From Algoriphagus aquimarinus (lineage in GTDB: Bacteria; Bacteroidota; Bacteroidia; Cytophagales; Cyclobacteriaceae), in assembly GCF_007997215.1 (NCBI RefSeq), contig NZ_VORW01000002.1, positions 372,001 to 436,000 of the forward strand: a DNA stretch of 64,000 nt, read 5' to 3'. This document shows, in pieces, positions 42,964-53,470 of this stretch (the first letter of the stretch is position 1; every line of letters starts with the position of its first letter). Made by a program: the position numbers and the translations under genes. The notes under the pieces were generated by a model. That model was given only the letters and a program-made list of their open reading frames with translations. It was not told the origin of the DNA and made no database searches.

Positions 42964-43917
42964 ATGAAATATTTAAGCTTTAAAAACGGAGATAAACTTC
43001 CGATTGTAGGATTAGGGACTTGGAAAAGTAAGACTGGAGAAGTTAGTCAGGCCGTTTACTGGGCTATTGAGGCTGGCTATCGACATATAGATTGTGCGGC
43101 AGTTTATCAGAATGAAAATGAAGTAGGAGAGGGCATAGCAAAAGCAATTTCCGAAGGACTAGTGAAGCGGGAAGAGCTTTTTGTGACTTCCAAGCTTTGG
43201 AATAATTCGCATAAAAAAGATCAGGTACTTCCAGCTTTGGGAAAAACACTTTCTGATCTAAAATTGGATTATGTGGATTTGTATTTGATTCACTGGCCGA
43301 TAGCCTTTAAGGCAGAAGTTGGATTTCCAGGCAGCAGAGAGGACTTTTATACCTATGATGAAGTGTCTATTTCTGAGACTTGGAAAGGCATGCAAGAGTT
43401 AAAAGAAAAGGGTCTTGTAAAGCATATTGGTGTTTCGAATTTCAACAAAAACAAGCTCAATGAATTGTTTGAGGTAGGTGGTCAAAAGCCTGAAATGAAT
43501 CAAGTAGAAATGCAACCTTATCTTCCTCAAAAAGGCTTGGTTGAGTTTTGTGCTGAGCATGGAATATTGATGACTGCATATTCACCTTTAGGTTCTCCTG
43601 ATTCTAGGGCTGAGAGACATGAAAACGACCCGAAGTTATTGGTAGATCCAGTCGTTAAAGAAATAGCAAATAAGCACAAAGTTGGTGTGGGCCAGATTCT
43701 TATTGCTTGGTCAATAGCCAGAGATATAGCAGTGATTCCAAAGTCAGTAAACCAAGAGCGAATTATCGGCAACTTGGCAGCTGCTGAAGTCAAGCTTGAT
43801 GATCACGATATGATGGAGTTACGTGACATTGGAGTTAATCACAGGTTTATAGATGGTGCATTATTCATAGGCGATAATAGCCCTTATGAATCTTCGGATT
43901 TGTTCGATCAAGAGTAG
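42964..43917 (+). CDS. Aldo/keto reductase
   Basis: A 317-residue NADPH-dependent reductase of the AKR superfamily. The catalytic tetrad is visible: Asp in GYRHIDCAAVYQNE with Tyr, Lys in FVTSKLWNN and His in YLIHWP. The C-terminal cofactor-binding part has VIPKSVNQERIIGNL. Length and motif order match the AKR1/AKR5 type. Substrate is unknown; carbonyl detoxification or sugar-aldehyde reduction are typical. Confidence 0.95.
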   Translation: MKYLSFKNGDKLPIVGLGTWKSKTGEVSQAVYWAIEAGYRHIDCAAVYQNENEVGEGIAKAISEGLVKREELFVTSKLWNNSHKKDQVLPALGKTLSDLKLDYVDLYLIHWPIAFKAEVGFPGSREDFYTYDEVSISETWKGMQELKEKGLVKHIGVSNFNKNKLNELFEVGGQKPEMNQVEMQPYLPQKGLVEFCAEHGILMTAYSPLGSPDSRAERHENDPKLLVDPVVKEIANKHKVGVGQILIAWSIARDIAVIPKSVNQERIIGNLAAAEVKLDDHDMMELRDIGVNHRFIDGALFIGDNSPYESSDLFDQE

Positions 43918-43939
43918 TTTTCAAAGTAAAACGATATCA

Positions 43940-43974
43940 AAAAAGGCTATTGGATCCAATCCAATAGCCTTTTT
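43940..43974. terminator. Rho-independent terminator between convergent genes
   Basis: A perfect 16-bp stem AAAAAGGCTATTGGAT / ATCCAATAGCCTTTTT with a CCA loop lies between the aldo/keto reductase and the TrpF-like gene. T runs are present on both strands. Confidence 0.92.
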
Positions 43975-43996
43975 ACTGATATGTACTAATGAGAAA

Positions 43997-44617
43997 TTAA
44001 TCCTCAATCTCCAGTGCTTCCAAAATATCCGCAAGCTCATCAAAGTCTTTCAGGCCAGGTTTGATTTCATTTCCGCCGGTAAGAGAGATGCCATATAGAT
44101 TTAGCGTATCAATTAACTCCTGTACATTCTGAGCAGTTATTCCTACTCCCAATACAACTCTGCAATGTGCGCTGATTAGCTTGATCGCATTCAAGTCCTC
44201 TTCATCCAGTTCTTCGTGATCTGAGGTGATATGAAAAATGATTCCGGATTCATTGAGTTTCTCAGCCACTTCTTGTTCTATTTGTCTGACTTCTTGCAAA
44301 TCCATTTTATAGATCAAACCGTATCCTTTGCCTTCAAACTCTACAAGAGGTTCGATTCTATCGTGTTCGATCCATTTTACACTTGGGTAATTCACCAGCG
44401 TTTCCTGAACTTCAGGTAATTTGTAGGTGACAAATTCGCCGACAAATTCAAGACCGGAAACCCATCCCGTAATTTCATTAAACTGAGCAGGGGTGATGAA
44501 TATATCAGATTCTCTTTCTAGGGAAAAGCCCAGTAAATCCACATACATTCCGGCACAATACCTAGCATCAGAAAGATTGGTAATACCGCTTATTTTTACA
44601 AAAGTGCTTAAAGCCAT
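43997..44617 (-). CDS. TrpF-like protein lacking the catalytic cysteine
   Basis: A 206-residue TIM-barrel protein that resembles phosphoribosylanthranilate isomerase. The family's opening motif KICGIT appears as KISGITNLSDARYCAGM, with Ser10 in place of the catalytic Cys. The phosphate-binding end is LTGGNEIKPGLKDFDELADILEALE, like the SGGI...PGxKD pattern of TrpF. Middle segments (LLGFSLERESDIFITPAQFNEITGWV) are strongly diverged. No trp genes are near. It is either a paralogue with a new function or an enzyme that uses another general base. Confidence 0.78.
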   Translation of the reverse strand: MALSTFVKISGITNLSDARYCAGMYVDLLGFSLERESDIFITPAQFNEITGWVSGLEFVGEFVTYKLPEVQETLVNYPSVKWIEHDRIEPLVEFEGKGYGLIYKMDLQEVRQIEQEVAEKLNESGIIFHITSDHEELDEEDLNAIKLISAHCRVVLGVGITAQNVQELIDTLNLYGISLTGGNEIKPGLKDFDELADILEALEIED

Positions 44618-44745
44618 GGTTCAAATTTTGAATCGGCTAAGATAATCAGGATGATTGGCTAGAAAAAAGTATTTCGAAACTGTATCAATTCGTCCTTACC
44701 TGATAATTGAGAAAATCCTAGTATTTTTAGTCATTGAAAGGCACA

Positions 44746-45405
44746 ATGAATAAACTCCTATCCATACTTGTATTAGTAGTACTTACATTTTTCACCGCTT
44801 GTGATCGGGAAATAGAAGAAGGACAAGTGGATCAAGGCTATGAATTCCAGCCTTTGGAAATTGGCTTGTTTTGGGTCTATGAGGTAGATCAGACTACTTA
44901 TTTTGGTGAAAATGATTCAGAACAGATGCAGTTTTATTATAAAGATCGGATCAGGAGTTTTTATACAAACGAGGAAGGCGAAGTAGTGTACATAGTGCAA
45001 CGTTCTAAGTCTTCTACGAATACAGAATGGAGTAATATCTTGGAATACACACTGATTCAGCGGGATCGTGGACTGGTGAGGACTATAGAAAATCAACCAT
45101 TGGTTACCTTGGTGTTTCCACCGAAAAATGGATCAGTCTGGAACGGAAATGTATACAGAAATCAAGCAGAAGATGAATTTGAACTTATCAGTTCCGGTAA
45201 TTCTATTCGGGTGAATCAGGAGGAGAGTGATGACCTGGTGACGTATAGAGATATCCGTTATGAAGTGTATGAGAAAGGTGTAGGATTAGCGGAAAAGTAT
45301 GATGAAGTATTGACTTACTGCTCTAGAAATGATTGTTTGGGAGATATGTTGATAGATTCAGGTTTTAAAGTTCATATGAAATTGATCGAAAATGGGAAAG
45401 ATTAA
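44746..45405 (+). CDS. Hypothetical lipoprotein upstream of a subtilase
   Basis: A 219-residue lipoprotein of unknown function. The signal LLSILVLVVLTFFTAC ends at the lipid Cys at residue 19. The mature part is beta-rich with aromatic residues (YEFQPLEIGLFWVYEVDQTTYFG) and has two Cys near the end (YCSRNDC). I start at the ATG at 44746, which has AAAGG just upstream. The last 14 bases overlap the start of the subtilase gene, so the two are translationally coupled and may work together. Confidence 0.75.
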   Translation: MNKLLSILVLVVLTFFTACDREIEEGQVDQGYEFQPLEIGLFWVYEVDQTTYFGENDSEQMQFYYKDRIRSFYTNEEGEVVYIVQRSKSSTNTEWSNILEYTLIQRDRGLVRTIENQPLVTLVFPPKNGSVWNGNVYRNQAEDEFELISSGNSIRVNQEESDDLVTYRDIRYEVYEKGVGLAEKYDEVLTYCSRNDCLGDMLIDSGFKVHMKLIENGKD

Positions 45406-47056
45406 ATTTTTAACCTGTTTCTTGATTGGAATAGCATTTTCTTGGAATGCAGCTGCGCAGGATCGTTATGCTGTGTTCTACAAGTTTAAGCCTCAGGAAA
45501 GTCTTTCCCTTTCCCAACCATCGGAATTTTTAAGTCAAAAAGCATTGAATCGTAGAAGTAGAGAAGCTGTGGCTCCTGATAGTTTGGATCTTCCTGTTTC
45601 GCAGAAATATGTGGATGCCGTCTCCGAGAAGGCAACTTATATCCTCTACTCCAGCAAGTGGTTTAATGCTACCCTGCTCGTGACAGATGAAGCCGGAGTA
45701 GCAGAACTAGAAGCCTTGCCGTTTGTGGATAGAGTAGAGTTGGTGGGTAGAGGCTTTGTTCCCAATCCAAATGCTAAAATTGAAGCAAATAGTAATATTG
45801 CTGGTAAGAGTAAACTTCGTATGCCAACTAGCGAAAGCGCACGTGTTTTGGCAACAAATGAAGAAACATATGACTTCCAAAATTCACTGCTTGGGATAGA
45901 TAAAATGCATGAGGAAGGTTATACCGGCAAAGGTGTAACCATCGCAGTTTTTGACGCAGGATTTCCGGGTGCCAATACTGCTAGTCCTTTGGTTCATTTG
46001 CAAACAAATGGACAGATCATCGCCACCAGAGATTTTGTGAGACCATGGAATCAGAATGTGTATTCCGACAATCAGCACGGGACAAATGTACTCTCTCTCA
46101 TCGCTTCCAAAGAACCAGGGAAAATGCTGGCTGGAGCACCTGATGCAACTTACATACTTGCGATGACCGAGGAGATTGCTACGGAATATTGGGTGGAAGA
46201 ATACAACTGGGTTCGTGCCGCAGAATATGCAGATAGCCTAGGTACAGATATAATCAGTAGTTCTGTTGGGTATTGGGACTTCGATGATCCGACGATGAAC
46301 TACACAGTGGCAGATTTGGACGGGGAGACTACTATCATCGCGAGAGGAGCCACTATCGCAGCGAGCAAAGGAATACTTATAGTAAACAGTGCAGGAAACA
46401 GTGGTCCATCCCAATCGACATTAAATTCACCTTCAGATGCCAAAGGAATTCTAGCGATTGGATCTGTTAATAAAGAGCTGAATGTTTCTAGTTTCAGTTC
46501 TCGCGGACCGACTGGAGATGGAAGAATCAAGCCTGACTTGGCAGCTTTTGGAGATGGTACAGCATTGATCAGATCAACTGGTGATGTAGGGTTTTCGAAC
46601 GGAACATCCTTTTCTGCTCCTCAGATTTCGGCTATGGCTGCAGGACTTTGGGGAGCTAAACCTGAGTGGACAAAGGATGAATTAATAGAAAGTTTGTTGA
46701 ATAGTGGAACACAAGCCTCAGAGCCAGATAATATGTTAGGCTTTGGTATTCCAAATTTCCTAGCGGCACTTTATGGAGAAATACTGGCTGTGGATGATAA
46801 TGAAGAAGTAGTGTCCTGGAAAGTCTATCCCAACCCGATTCTAAGTGATGAGTTGAATATCCACTTTGGTACTAGTCTAAGAGCAGAATTTTCGCTTATC
46901 GATCTTAACGGTCGAACATTACAAAGTGAAACTCTTAACAGATCAACTGTCCAAGAACCTTTCAGAATTCTTTTGGAGGGAGTCAAGTCAGGAATATATG
47001 TGATTCAGATGCATGACTCCACTTTGATCAAGCGAAGCAAATTAATAAGACAGTAA
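45392..47056 (+). CDS. Secreted subtilisin-like serine protease with T9SS sorting domain
   Basis: A 554-residue S8 protease. Signal peptide 1-22, then an inhibitor-like prodomain to about 165. The catalytic domain has Asp188 (VFDAGFPG), His229 (NQHGTNV), the oxyanion Asn336 (NSAGNSG) and Ser406 (NGTSFSAP). The C-terminus (VSWKVYPNPILSDELNIHF ... SGIYVIQMHDSTLIKRSKLIRQ) is a type-A Por secretion sorting domain, so the enzyme is exported by the type IX system and attached or released at the cell surface. Its start lies within the upstream lipoprotein gene. Confidence 0.94.
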   Translation: MGKIKFLTCFLIGIAFSWNAAAQDRYAVFYKFKPQESLSLSQPSEFLSQKALNRRSREAVAPDSLDLPVSQKYVDAVSEKATYILYSSKWFNATLLVTDEAGVAELEALPFVDRVELVGRGFVPNPNAKIEANSNIAGKSKLRMPTSESARVLATNEETYDFQNSLLGIDKMHEEGYTGKGVTIAVFDAGFPGANTASPLVHLQTNGQIIATRDFVRPWNQNVYSDNQHGTNVLSLIASKEPGKMLAGAPDATYILAMTEEIATEYWVEEYNWVRAAEYADSLGTDIISSSVGYWDFDDPTMNYTVADLDGETTIIARGATIAASKGILIVNSAGNSGPSQSTLNSPSDAKGILAIGSVNKELNVSSFSSRGPTGDGRIKPDLAAFGDGTALIRSTGDVGFSNGTSFSAPQISAMAAGLWGAKPEWTKDELIESLLNSGTQASEPDNMLGFGIPNFLAALYGEILAVDDNEEVVSWKVYPNPILSDELNIHFGTSLRAEFSLIDLNGRTLQSETLNRSTVQEPFRILLEGVKSGIYVIQMHDSTLIKRSKLIRQ

Positions 47057-47110
47057 GAATTTGGGCACGGCCTAATATTTTACCTTTTTTACAGAAACAA
47101 AAACATACGC

Positions 47111-47770
47111 ATGTCTCCTTTAATAGCCCCATCCATTCTAGCTGCTGATTTTGCAAATCTTCAAAGAGAAGTAGAAATGCTGAATTTATCTGAGGCTGAT
47201 TACATCCATGTGGATATAATGGATGGCGTCTTTGTTCCGAATATTTCATTTGGTATTCCAGTGACGGAGGCAATTCATCGTCATGCCAAAAAGCCTCTGG
47301 ATATACATTTGATGATTGTGAATCCTGACAATTACTTGGAAGCTTTTAGAAATGCAGGCGCAGAAGTGATATCAGTCCATTATGAGGCATGTAATCATCT
47401 TCATCGCACGCTACAAGCCATTCACGATTTAGGAGCAAAAGCTGGTGTAGCCATCAATCCTCATACGCCAGTGGAATTACTCTCGGACGTAATTCAGGAT
47501 ATTGATCAAGTAATTATCATGTCGGTAAACCCTGGGTTTGGCGGACAGAAATTTATTGAAAATACCTATTCGAAAGTATCGAGATTGAAGGATTTGATTC
47601 TTGCCAAAGGAGCTAAGACAAAGATTGAAATTGATGGGGGAGTGAATCTTCAAAATGCTCCCAAGCTGCTTACCGCAGGAGCTGATGTATTTGTAGCAGG
47701 AAGTTTTGTGTTCAATTCCTCTGATCCCGTTCAGACTATCAGCCAGCTTAAATCAATTCGCTTGGTTTGA
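47111..47770 (+). CDS. rpe: Ribulose-phosphate 3-epimerase
   Basis: A 219-residue TIM-barrel enzyme interconverting ribulose 5-phosphate and xylulose 5-phosphate. The motifs are complete: APSILAADFANLQREVEML, DYIHVDIMDGVFVPNISFG, LDIHLMIVNPDNY, ISVHYEA, MSVNPGFGGQKFI, IEIDGGVN and VAGSFVF. It complements rpiA at 27703. Confidence 0.97.
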   Translation: MSPLIAPSILAADFANLQREVEMLNLSEADYIHVDIMDGVFVPNISFGIPVTEAIHRHAKKPLDIHLMIVNPDNYLEAFRNAGAEVISVHYEACNHLHRTLQAIHDLGAKAGVAINPHTPVELLSDVIQDIDQVIIMSVNPGFGGQKFIENTYSKVSRLKDLILAKGAKTKIEIDGGVNLQNAPKLLTAGADVFVAGSFVFNSSDPVQTISQLKSIRLV

Positions 47771-47883
47771 CCTTCACACTGACCATTTATCATAAAAAAC
47801 CTTAAAAAGCATCATCATTATTTGAATTTTTGGCTTCAGAGCTTTTTATTGAGCATTATACAGAAATTAAAATCAGATAGTTT

Positions 47884-48393
47884 ATGAAAAAAGTATTGTT
47901 GTTTGGAGCGCTATTCGCGTTCCTTGGACTTGCTGCTTACGCACAAGATGAGGAGAAAGTCACAGATGAAGACTTGGCTAAATATGCAAGTATGGAGGTT
48001 CAATTTTATGATTTTCTAAATTCTAGAACTGAAAAAATGAAATCCATGATTATGGAAAACGAGATTTTCCAAGGTGGTGCAAGATATAATGAGATCAAGG
48101 CTGCTTGGGGTGATGAGGCAAAAATGACTGAAGCTAAAGTTACTGATGAAGAAAAAGCTGCTTATGAGGAAATTCAAGCTTTTCAAGATTCTCAACAAGG
48201 AGTTTTAAAAGAATTTAAAACAAATTTGATTATGGACGAGGAAGTCCTTGGAGCAGGTACTTACAATAAAGTATTGGCTGCAACTAAAGAGGATCCAGCT
48301 GTAAAAGAGAAATTAGACAGTATGATAGCTGAAATGAAAGCTAAGCAAGAAGCTGAGAAAGAAGATACTCCTGAGCCTAAAGACGGAAATTAG
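47884..48393 (+). CDS. Small secreted acidic helical protein
   Basis: A 169-residue protein with a signal peptide (KKVLLFGALFAFLGLAAYAQ). The mature part is rich in Lys and Glu and predicted all-helical, with a charged C-terminal tail (MKAKQEAEKEDTPEPKDGN). I do not recognise a family. It is followed by a strong terminator. Confidence 0.75.
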   Translation: MKKVLLFGALFAFLGLAAYAQDEEKVTDEDLAKYASMEVQFYDFLNSRTEKMKSMIMENEIFQGGARYNEIKAAWGDEAKMTEAKVTDEEKAAYEEIQAFQDSQQGVLKEFKTNLIMDEEVLGAGTYNKVLAATKEDPAVKEKLDSMIAEMKAKQEAEKEDTPEPKDGN

Positions 48394-48417
48394 GATTTAA
48401 TTCAAGATATTATGAAG

Positions 48418-48448
48418 ATGCCTCCCAATTGGGAGGCATTTTTTTTTA
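48418..48448 (+). terminator. Rho-independent terminator
   Basis: The perfect stem ATGCCTCCC / GGGAGGCAT with an AATT loop is followed by nine T residues. Confidence 0.95.
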
Positions 48449-48487
48449 ATTTCACACCAAGAGTATCAAGCCTTCGTTTATAAAAGT

Positions 48488-49510
48488 ATGAATTTCAAAA
48501 AGCTACCCCTTTCCATTATTCTTTGTTTTGTTCTAACAGCTGTGTTTGCACAGGATGACGATATTTTTGGGATATCCCAGAAAGCCAAAAGCCCTAAAAG
48601 TGAGTCTGGCCTAGGCAATGTTGCTAGGAACGTGTTGGAAATGTTCAGTGTCGAGCTTTCTGGAGGTGGTGCCTACCAGCAATTTGGTACTAGCTTTTAT
48701 TCAGAAGCACCAGCCCTTTACCCTTTTTCTCGCTATCAAAATTTAGAAGGGGATCCTTTGGATATTTCTGAAGAAAAACCGCTTGATATGACAGGTGGAG
48801 ATTGGGTAATTCCAAACTGGAACGGTGGAATGAGAATTAACCTTTTCAATCTTTTGACTATTGGTGGAGGTTTTGGTCAGGAATGGGGAAATCTGGCACC
48901 GATGCAAGGCGGAGATTATCAGTTTGATTTTGAAGGTGCTACATACCAGGTGAACAAACTCTACGGTACTGTGGGACTCGTGCTTTATGATGCCAATAGA
49001 AGAAGGGCATTTTTGAATTGGAGGTATAGAAATTACTCTTCTTCCAATCTTTACATGATGTCGGAACTAAAGCAGAGAGCTAGACAGAATTATCCTTGGC
49101 GTTTTGTGTTTGAAGCAGAATTTGGAAAGTTGAAGCTGAAGAACGCTTATGATGCAGCATTAGACGGTGGCCCTAATCCTTATGTGCCAAGACTGGCCGT
49201 ATCTGACAAGAATTACTATGGACTTGGACTTAGAATCGAACGTGATTTCTCTGACTACACCAAAGTCTTTATAAAAGGAGGAGCAGATTTCCGCAAATTC
49301 ACCTACGCGGCATCTGATTTTTCGGAGGTTCAAGACCTTGATCAAAAAGTATATGCAATGCAAGTTGGGGTGGCAGTTACATTTCCTGGAACTAAGCGTT
49401 GCAAAATTGGAGGCTGTGGAGTTGTGATGAAACATATGCACAATGGAATCGAGGTTAGAGGTAGCGGAATTTTCAATTTTCAGAACAGGAAAGTCGGACA
49501 GTGGTACTAA
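48488..49510 (+). CDS. Predicted outer-membrane beta-barrel protein
   Basis: A 340-residue exported protein with a signal peptide ending at VFAQ (residue 22). The mature part alternates aromatic and polar residues in many short strands (GGMRINLFNLLTIGGGFGQEWG, KLYGTVGLVLYDANRRRAFLNWRYRNYSSS). A pair of Cys is in KRCKIGGCG. The sequence ends in an aromatic residue (QWY), typical of BAM substrates. No specific family is recognised. Confidence 0.72.
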   Translation: MNFKKLPLSIILCFVLTAVFAQDDDIFGISQKAKSPKSESGLGNVARNVLEMFSVELSGGGAYQQFGTSFYSEAPALYPFSRYQNLEGDPLDISEEKPLDMTGGDWVIPNWNGGMRINLFNLLTIGGGFGQEWGNLAPMQGGDYQFDFEGATYQVNKLYGTVGLVLYDANRRRAFLNWRYRNYSSSNLYMMSELKQRARQNYPWRFVFEAEFGKLKLKNAYDAALDGGPNPYVPRLAVSDKNYYGLGLRIERDFSDYTKVFIKGGADFRKFTYAASDFSEVQDLDQKVYAMQVGVAVTFPGTKRCKIGGCGVVMKHMHNGIEVRGSGIFNFQNRKVGQWY

Positions 49511-49606
49511 AGTCCTGATTATCCTGTTTGGTCTTTGTAATCTCTTTTCAAAACCAGTCTGTTTTTACTATCTTGCAGCCTTAATCGACCCCGTGAATAG
49601 CATTAT

Positions 49607-52177
49607 ATGGCTCAAGGAGAAAACGAGAACATCATACCCATTAACATTGAAGAGGAAATGCGTGGTGCCTACATCGATTATTCGATGTCGGTTATTGTTT
49701 CAAGAGCGCTTCCTGATGTCCGTGACGGACTAAAACCAGTACACCGTAGAATCCTTTTTGGGATGCAGGAACTGGGAGTATTACATAACAAGCCCCATAA
49801 GAAATCGGCCAGAATTGTCGGTGAGGTACTCGGTAAGTATCACCCACATGGTGACTCTGCTGTTTACGAAACGATGGTTCGTATGGCACAGCCTTGGTCT
49901 CTGAGATATCCTTTGGTGGATGGCCAGGGTAACTTTGGTTCTGTCGATGGAGATAATCCTGCAGCGATGCGTTATACCGAAGCTAGACTGAAGCGTATTG
50001 CCGAGGAGCTTTTGGTGGATATCAACAAGGAGACAGTAGATTTCCAATTCAACTTTGATGACTCCCTAAAGGAGCCAGTTGTATTGCCAGCAAAAATTCC
50101 AGCACTTCTATTGAACGGTGCATCAGGTATTGCTGTAGGTATGGCGACAAATATGGCCCCTCACAATCTTGGAGAAGTAATTGACGGGATTGCAGCCTAC
50201 ATCGACAACAATGATATTACTATCGAAGAATTGATGGTGCATATCGTTGCTCCTGATTTTCCTACTGGAGGAATTATCTACGGTTATAATGGAGTGAAAG
50301 CTGCGTTTGAAACTGGTCGTGGAAGAGTAGTGATGCGTGGCAAAGCCAATGTGGAAGTCAAAGATGGTGGAAGCAAGGAGATGATTATCATCACCGAGAT
50401 TCCATACATGGTGAATAAGGCTAGCATGGTAGAGAAAACTGCTGCGCTAATCAATGAAAAGAAAATCGAAGGGATCTCTGCAATTCGTGATGAGTCTGAT
50501 CGCTCAGGAATGCGAATTGTTTATGAACTGAAGCGCGACGCTATATCTAGTGTTGTACTAAATAACCTTTATAAGCATACACAGCTACAGACTTCATTCT
50601 CAGTGAATAATGTTGCCTTGGTAAAAGGCAGACCTTATACGCTGAACTTGAAGGATATGATTGTTCACTTTGTCAATCACCGCCATGAGGTAGTGATTCG
50701 TAGAACTGAATATGAATTAAGAGAAGCAGAGAAAAGAGCACACATACTCCAAGGTTATTTGATCGCATTAGATCATTTGGACGAAGTGATTTCATTGATC
50801 AGAAATTCTGCAGATCCTGAGACAGCTAGAAATAGCTTGATGGAGAGATTTGAATTGAGTGAAATTCAAGCAAGAGCTATCCTCGATATGAGACTACAGC
50901 GATTGACTGGAATGGAGCGCGACAAGATCATTAAAGAGTATGACGATATCATGGCTCTGATCGGAGAACTCAAAGAGATTCTTGCCAGCGAAGATAGGAG
51001 AATGGAGATCATCAAAGAGGAGCTTGCAGAAATGAAAACTCGCTATGCTGATGATAGAAGAACTGAAATAGAGCATAATGCGGAAGATTTCAGCTATGAA
51101 GATATGATTCCAAATGAGGAAGTGATTATCACTGTTTCTCATGAAGGATATGTGAAGCGTACTGCGCTTTCAGAATATAGAACACAAGGTAGAGGAGGAG
51201 TTGGATCGCGTGGTGTAAGTACCAAGCAAGATGATTTCACGGAGTATTTATTTACTGCATCTACGCATAATTACCTATTGATCTTTACAGATAAAGCGAA
51301 ATTATTCTGGTTAAAAACCTACGCTATTCCTGAAGGATCAAAGACTTCTAAAGGAAGACCAATTCAGAACTTGATTAGTATCGAGCAGGATGATAAGATA
51401 CGTTCTATCATTCAGGTAGCAGATTTGAATAATCAGGATTATCTGAACAACCACTTCCTAGTGATGGTGACTAAGCGTGGTATTATCAAGAAGACTACGC
51501 TAGAACAATATAGCCGTCCAAGAACCAACGGTATCATTGCATTGAATATACGTGAAGATGATCAATTGGTGAAGGTAGAGATGACGAATGGCAATCAGCA
51601 TATTGTGATTGCTGCTAAATCCGGAAGAGCCATTCATTTCAACGAAACAGCTGTGAGACCTATGGGGCGTACAGCTACAGGGGTAAAGGCTATCAAGTTA
51701 AATGATGATAACGATTATGTTATTGGCATGGTATGTGCATCTGAAGAAAATGCAACGTTGCTCGTAGTTTCCGAAAAAGGTTACGGTAAGCGCTCTAGTC
51801 TCGACGAATATAGAATCACCAATCGTGGAGGTAAAGGAGTGAAAGCAATGAGTGTAACAGAGAAAACCGGAACGCTAGTTGCAATCAAAGAAGTAGTAGA
51901 GACTGATGATTTGATGATCATCAACAGATCGGGGATCACCATTCGTATTTCTGTGGATGGACTTCGAATCATGGGAAGAGCTACTCAAGGAGTAAGATTG
52001 ATTAAAATCGGAGAAAATGATGAAATTTCTTCCGTAGAGAAAATATCAAAAGAAGAAGTGGAGGAAGTGGAAGATGCAACAATAGTTACAGATGAAAATT
52101 CTGAAACAGCTACTGATGAGTCTTCAACTGATGAATCCGAAGACTCTTCCGATGAGCCAAATGAAATAATCGAATAA
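49607..52177 (+). CDS. gyrA: DNA gyrase subunit A
   Basis: An 856-residue type II topoisomerase subunit. The start [50 protein letters not shown] is typical. The active-site Tyr is 123 (AAMRYTEAR). The quinolone region reads [17 protein letters not shown] with Ser84 and Glu88, so no usual resistance change is seen. The C-terminal pinwheel carries QGRGGVG, a weak form of the GyrA box. The tail from about residue 815 is highly acidic, as in other Bacteroidota. It lies 27 bases before a TPR gene, a common pairing in this phylum. Confidence 0.98.
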   Translation: MAQGENENIIPINIEEEMRGAYIDYSMSVIVSRALPDVRDGLKPVHRRILFGMQELGVLHNKPHKKSARIVGEVLGKYHPHGDSAVYETMVRMAQPWSLRYPLVDGQGNFGSVDGDNPAAMRYTEARLKRIAEELLVDINKETVDFQFNFDDSLKEPVVLPAKIPALLLNGASGIAVGMATNMAPHNLGEVIDGIAAYIDNNDITIEELMVHIVAPDFPTGGIIYGYNGVKAAFETGRGRVVMRGKANVEVKDGGSKEMIIITEIPYMVNKASMVEKTAALINEKKIEGISAIRDESDRSGMRIVYELKRDAISSVVLNNLYKHTQLQTSFSVNNVALVKGRPYTLNLKDMIVHFVNHRHEVVIRRTEYELREAEKRAHILQGYLIALDHLDEVISLIRNSADPETARNSLMERFELSEIQARAILDMRLQRLTGMERDKIIKEYDDIMALIGELKEILASEDRRMEIIKEELAEMKTRYADDRRTEIEHNAEDFSYEDMIPNEEVIITVSHEGYVKRTALSEYRTQGRGGVGSRGVSTKQDDFTEYLFTASTHNYLLIFTDKAKLFWLKTYAIPEGSKTSKGRPIQNLISIEQDDKIRSIIQVADLNNQDYLNNHFLVMVTKRGIIKKTTLEQYSRPRTNGIIALNIREDDQLVKVEMTNGNQHIVIAAKSGRAIHFNETAVRPMGRTATGVKAIKLNDDNDYVIGMVCASEENATLLVVSEKGYGKRSSLDEYRITNRGGKGVKAMSVTEKTGTLVAIKEVVETDDLMIINRSGITIRISVDGLRIMGRATQGVRLIKIGENDEISSVEKISKEEVEEVEDATIVTDENSETATDESSTDESEDSSDEPNEIIE

Positions 52178-52204
52178 CCAACCAAACAAGAAAAATACGC
52201 TAAA

Positions 52205-53416
52205 ATGAAGAAGCTAATTCTATCAATGGCCTTGATCGGTGCAACGACTCTGGCTTTTGCACAAAAAAAAGTGGTTCGCTCCGCTGAGAAGAACTTCAAA
52301 TCTGGAGATCTTGCTGCTGCGATGACCGATGTGGAGGCTGCAAGTAACGATCCGGAAACTGGAAGTGATCCTACCACCTATCTATTAAAAGCTCAGATCG
52401 AAACCAAAATGTTTGGTTCTGATTCTTCCAATACAGAATCAACTTTAAAAATAGGAGAAGCTGCATTGGCTACCTTTATGAAGGCATTCGAAATGAGTGG
52501 AAGTAACAAATCAGAAGGTGTAGGTAAAGATATCTATGCTGATGATCTACCAGGTGTTCCTGAAAACCTTAGACCTTACACGATCAATACATTTAAAAAT
52601 GTAGCGTTCGATAAAGGAGGAGAAAGATATAATGAAGATGATAAAGAAATGGCTTACCAATTCTTTGACTTAGCTGGCCAAGTAGATCTAAGTGATACGA
52701 CCATTCATTACAATGCTGGTTTCATTGCAAATGATCTAGGGATGTTTGACGAAGCAAAGAAACACTTCGAATACCTACTTGAAGTTCCAGAATATAACAA
52801 ATTGACTGTTTACTACTTACTGGTTCAAATTTTAAGTGGTGAAGAGCAAAATCCAGAAGCATCTTACGATATGGTAATGGCTGCTAGAGAAGAATATCCT
52901 GAAGATAAAATCCTTGCTGAGTATGAGATCCAACTATTGCTTCAATTGAACAAAATGGATGAGGCAATGGCGTCAATTCAAGAGGCTTTGAAGAATGATC
53001 CAAATAATGCTGGAATCCTTTTGAGATCAGGTTATTTGAAAGAGCAGTCTGGAGATATAGATGGTGCGCTTGAAGATTACAAAAAGTCTGTTGTAGCTGA
53101 TCCAACTTTCTACGATGGTAACTATTACACTGGTGCACTATTGTTGGAGAAGTCAAGAGAAATTCTTGCTGAATTGAATTCGCTTTCTGATGATCAATGG
53201 GAAGCTAGATCTAAATCAATGGGAGAGGAAGCAAACCTTCACTACCAAGAGGCGGTTCCATATTTCGAAAAAGCATTGGAAATCAGACCTGATAATACTG
53301 ACTTGATGGCCATATTATTTAGAGTTCATGCTCGATTGAAAAACGATGCGGAAGCTGATAAGTACAACAAGATGTTGATCGAATTGAAAGGTGCCAACTG
53401 GCAAGAAAATATGTAA
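52205..53416 (+). CDS. Periplasmic tetratricopeptide-repeat protein
   Basis: A 403-residue exported protein (signal peptide 1-20, MALIGATTLAFAQ). It has at least four TPR-like pairs, such as TTIHYNAGFIANDLGMFDEAKKHFEYLLEVPEY, ILAEYEIQLLLQLNKMDEAMASIQEALKNDP and AGILLRSGYLKEQSGDIDGALEDYKKSVVADP. It begins 27 bases after gyrA with no terminator between them, so readthrough is likely. Function unknown; the link with gyrA is a conserved neighbourhood in Bacteroidota as far as I recall. Confidence 0.88.
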   Translation: MKKLILSMALIGATTLAFAQKKVVRSAEKNFKSGDLAAAMTDVEAASNDPETGSDPTTYLLKAQIETKMFGSDSSNTESTLKIGEAALATFMKAFEMSGSNKSEGVGKDIYADDLPGVPENLRPYTINTFKNVAFDKGGERYNEDDKEMAYQFFDLAGQVDLSDTTIHYNAGFIANDLGMFDEAKKHFEYLLEVPEYNKLTVYYLLVQILSGEEQNPEASYDMVMAAREEYPEDKILAEYEIQLLLQLNKMDEAMASIQEALKNDPNNAGILLRSGYLKEQSGDIDGALEDYKKSVVADPTFYDGNYYTGALLLEKSREILAELNSLSDDQWEARSKSMGEEANLHYQEAVPYFEKALEIRPDNTDLMAILFRVHARLKNDAEADKYNKMLIELKGANWQENM

Positions 53417-53438
53417 TTCTTATATTACTATTTGAATT

Positions 53439-53470
53439 AAAGCCTCTGAATATAATTCAGAGGCTTTTTT
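53439..53470 (+). terminator. Terminator of the gyrA-TPR unit
   Basis: The perfect 13-bp stem AAAGCCTCTGAAT / ATTCAGAGGCTTT has a three-base loop and is followed by T residues. Confidence 0.92.
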
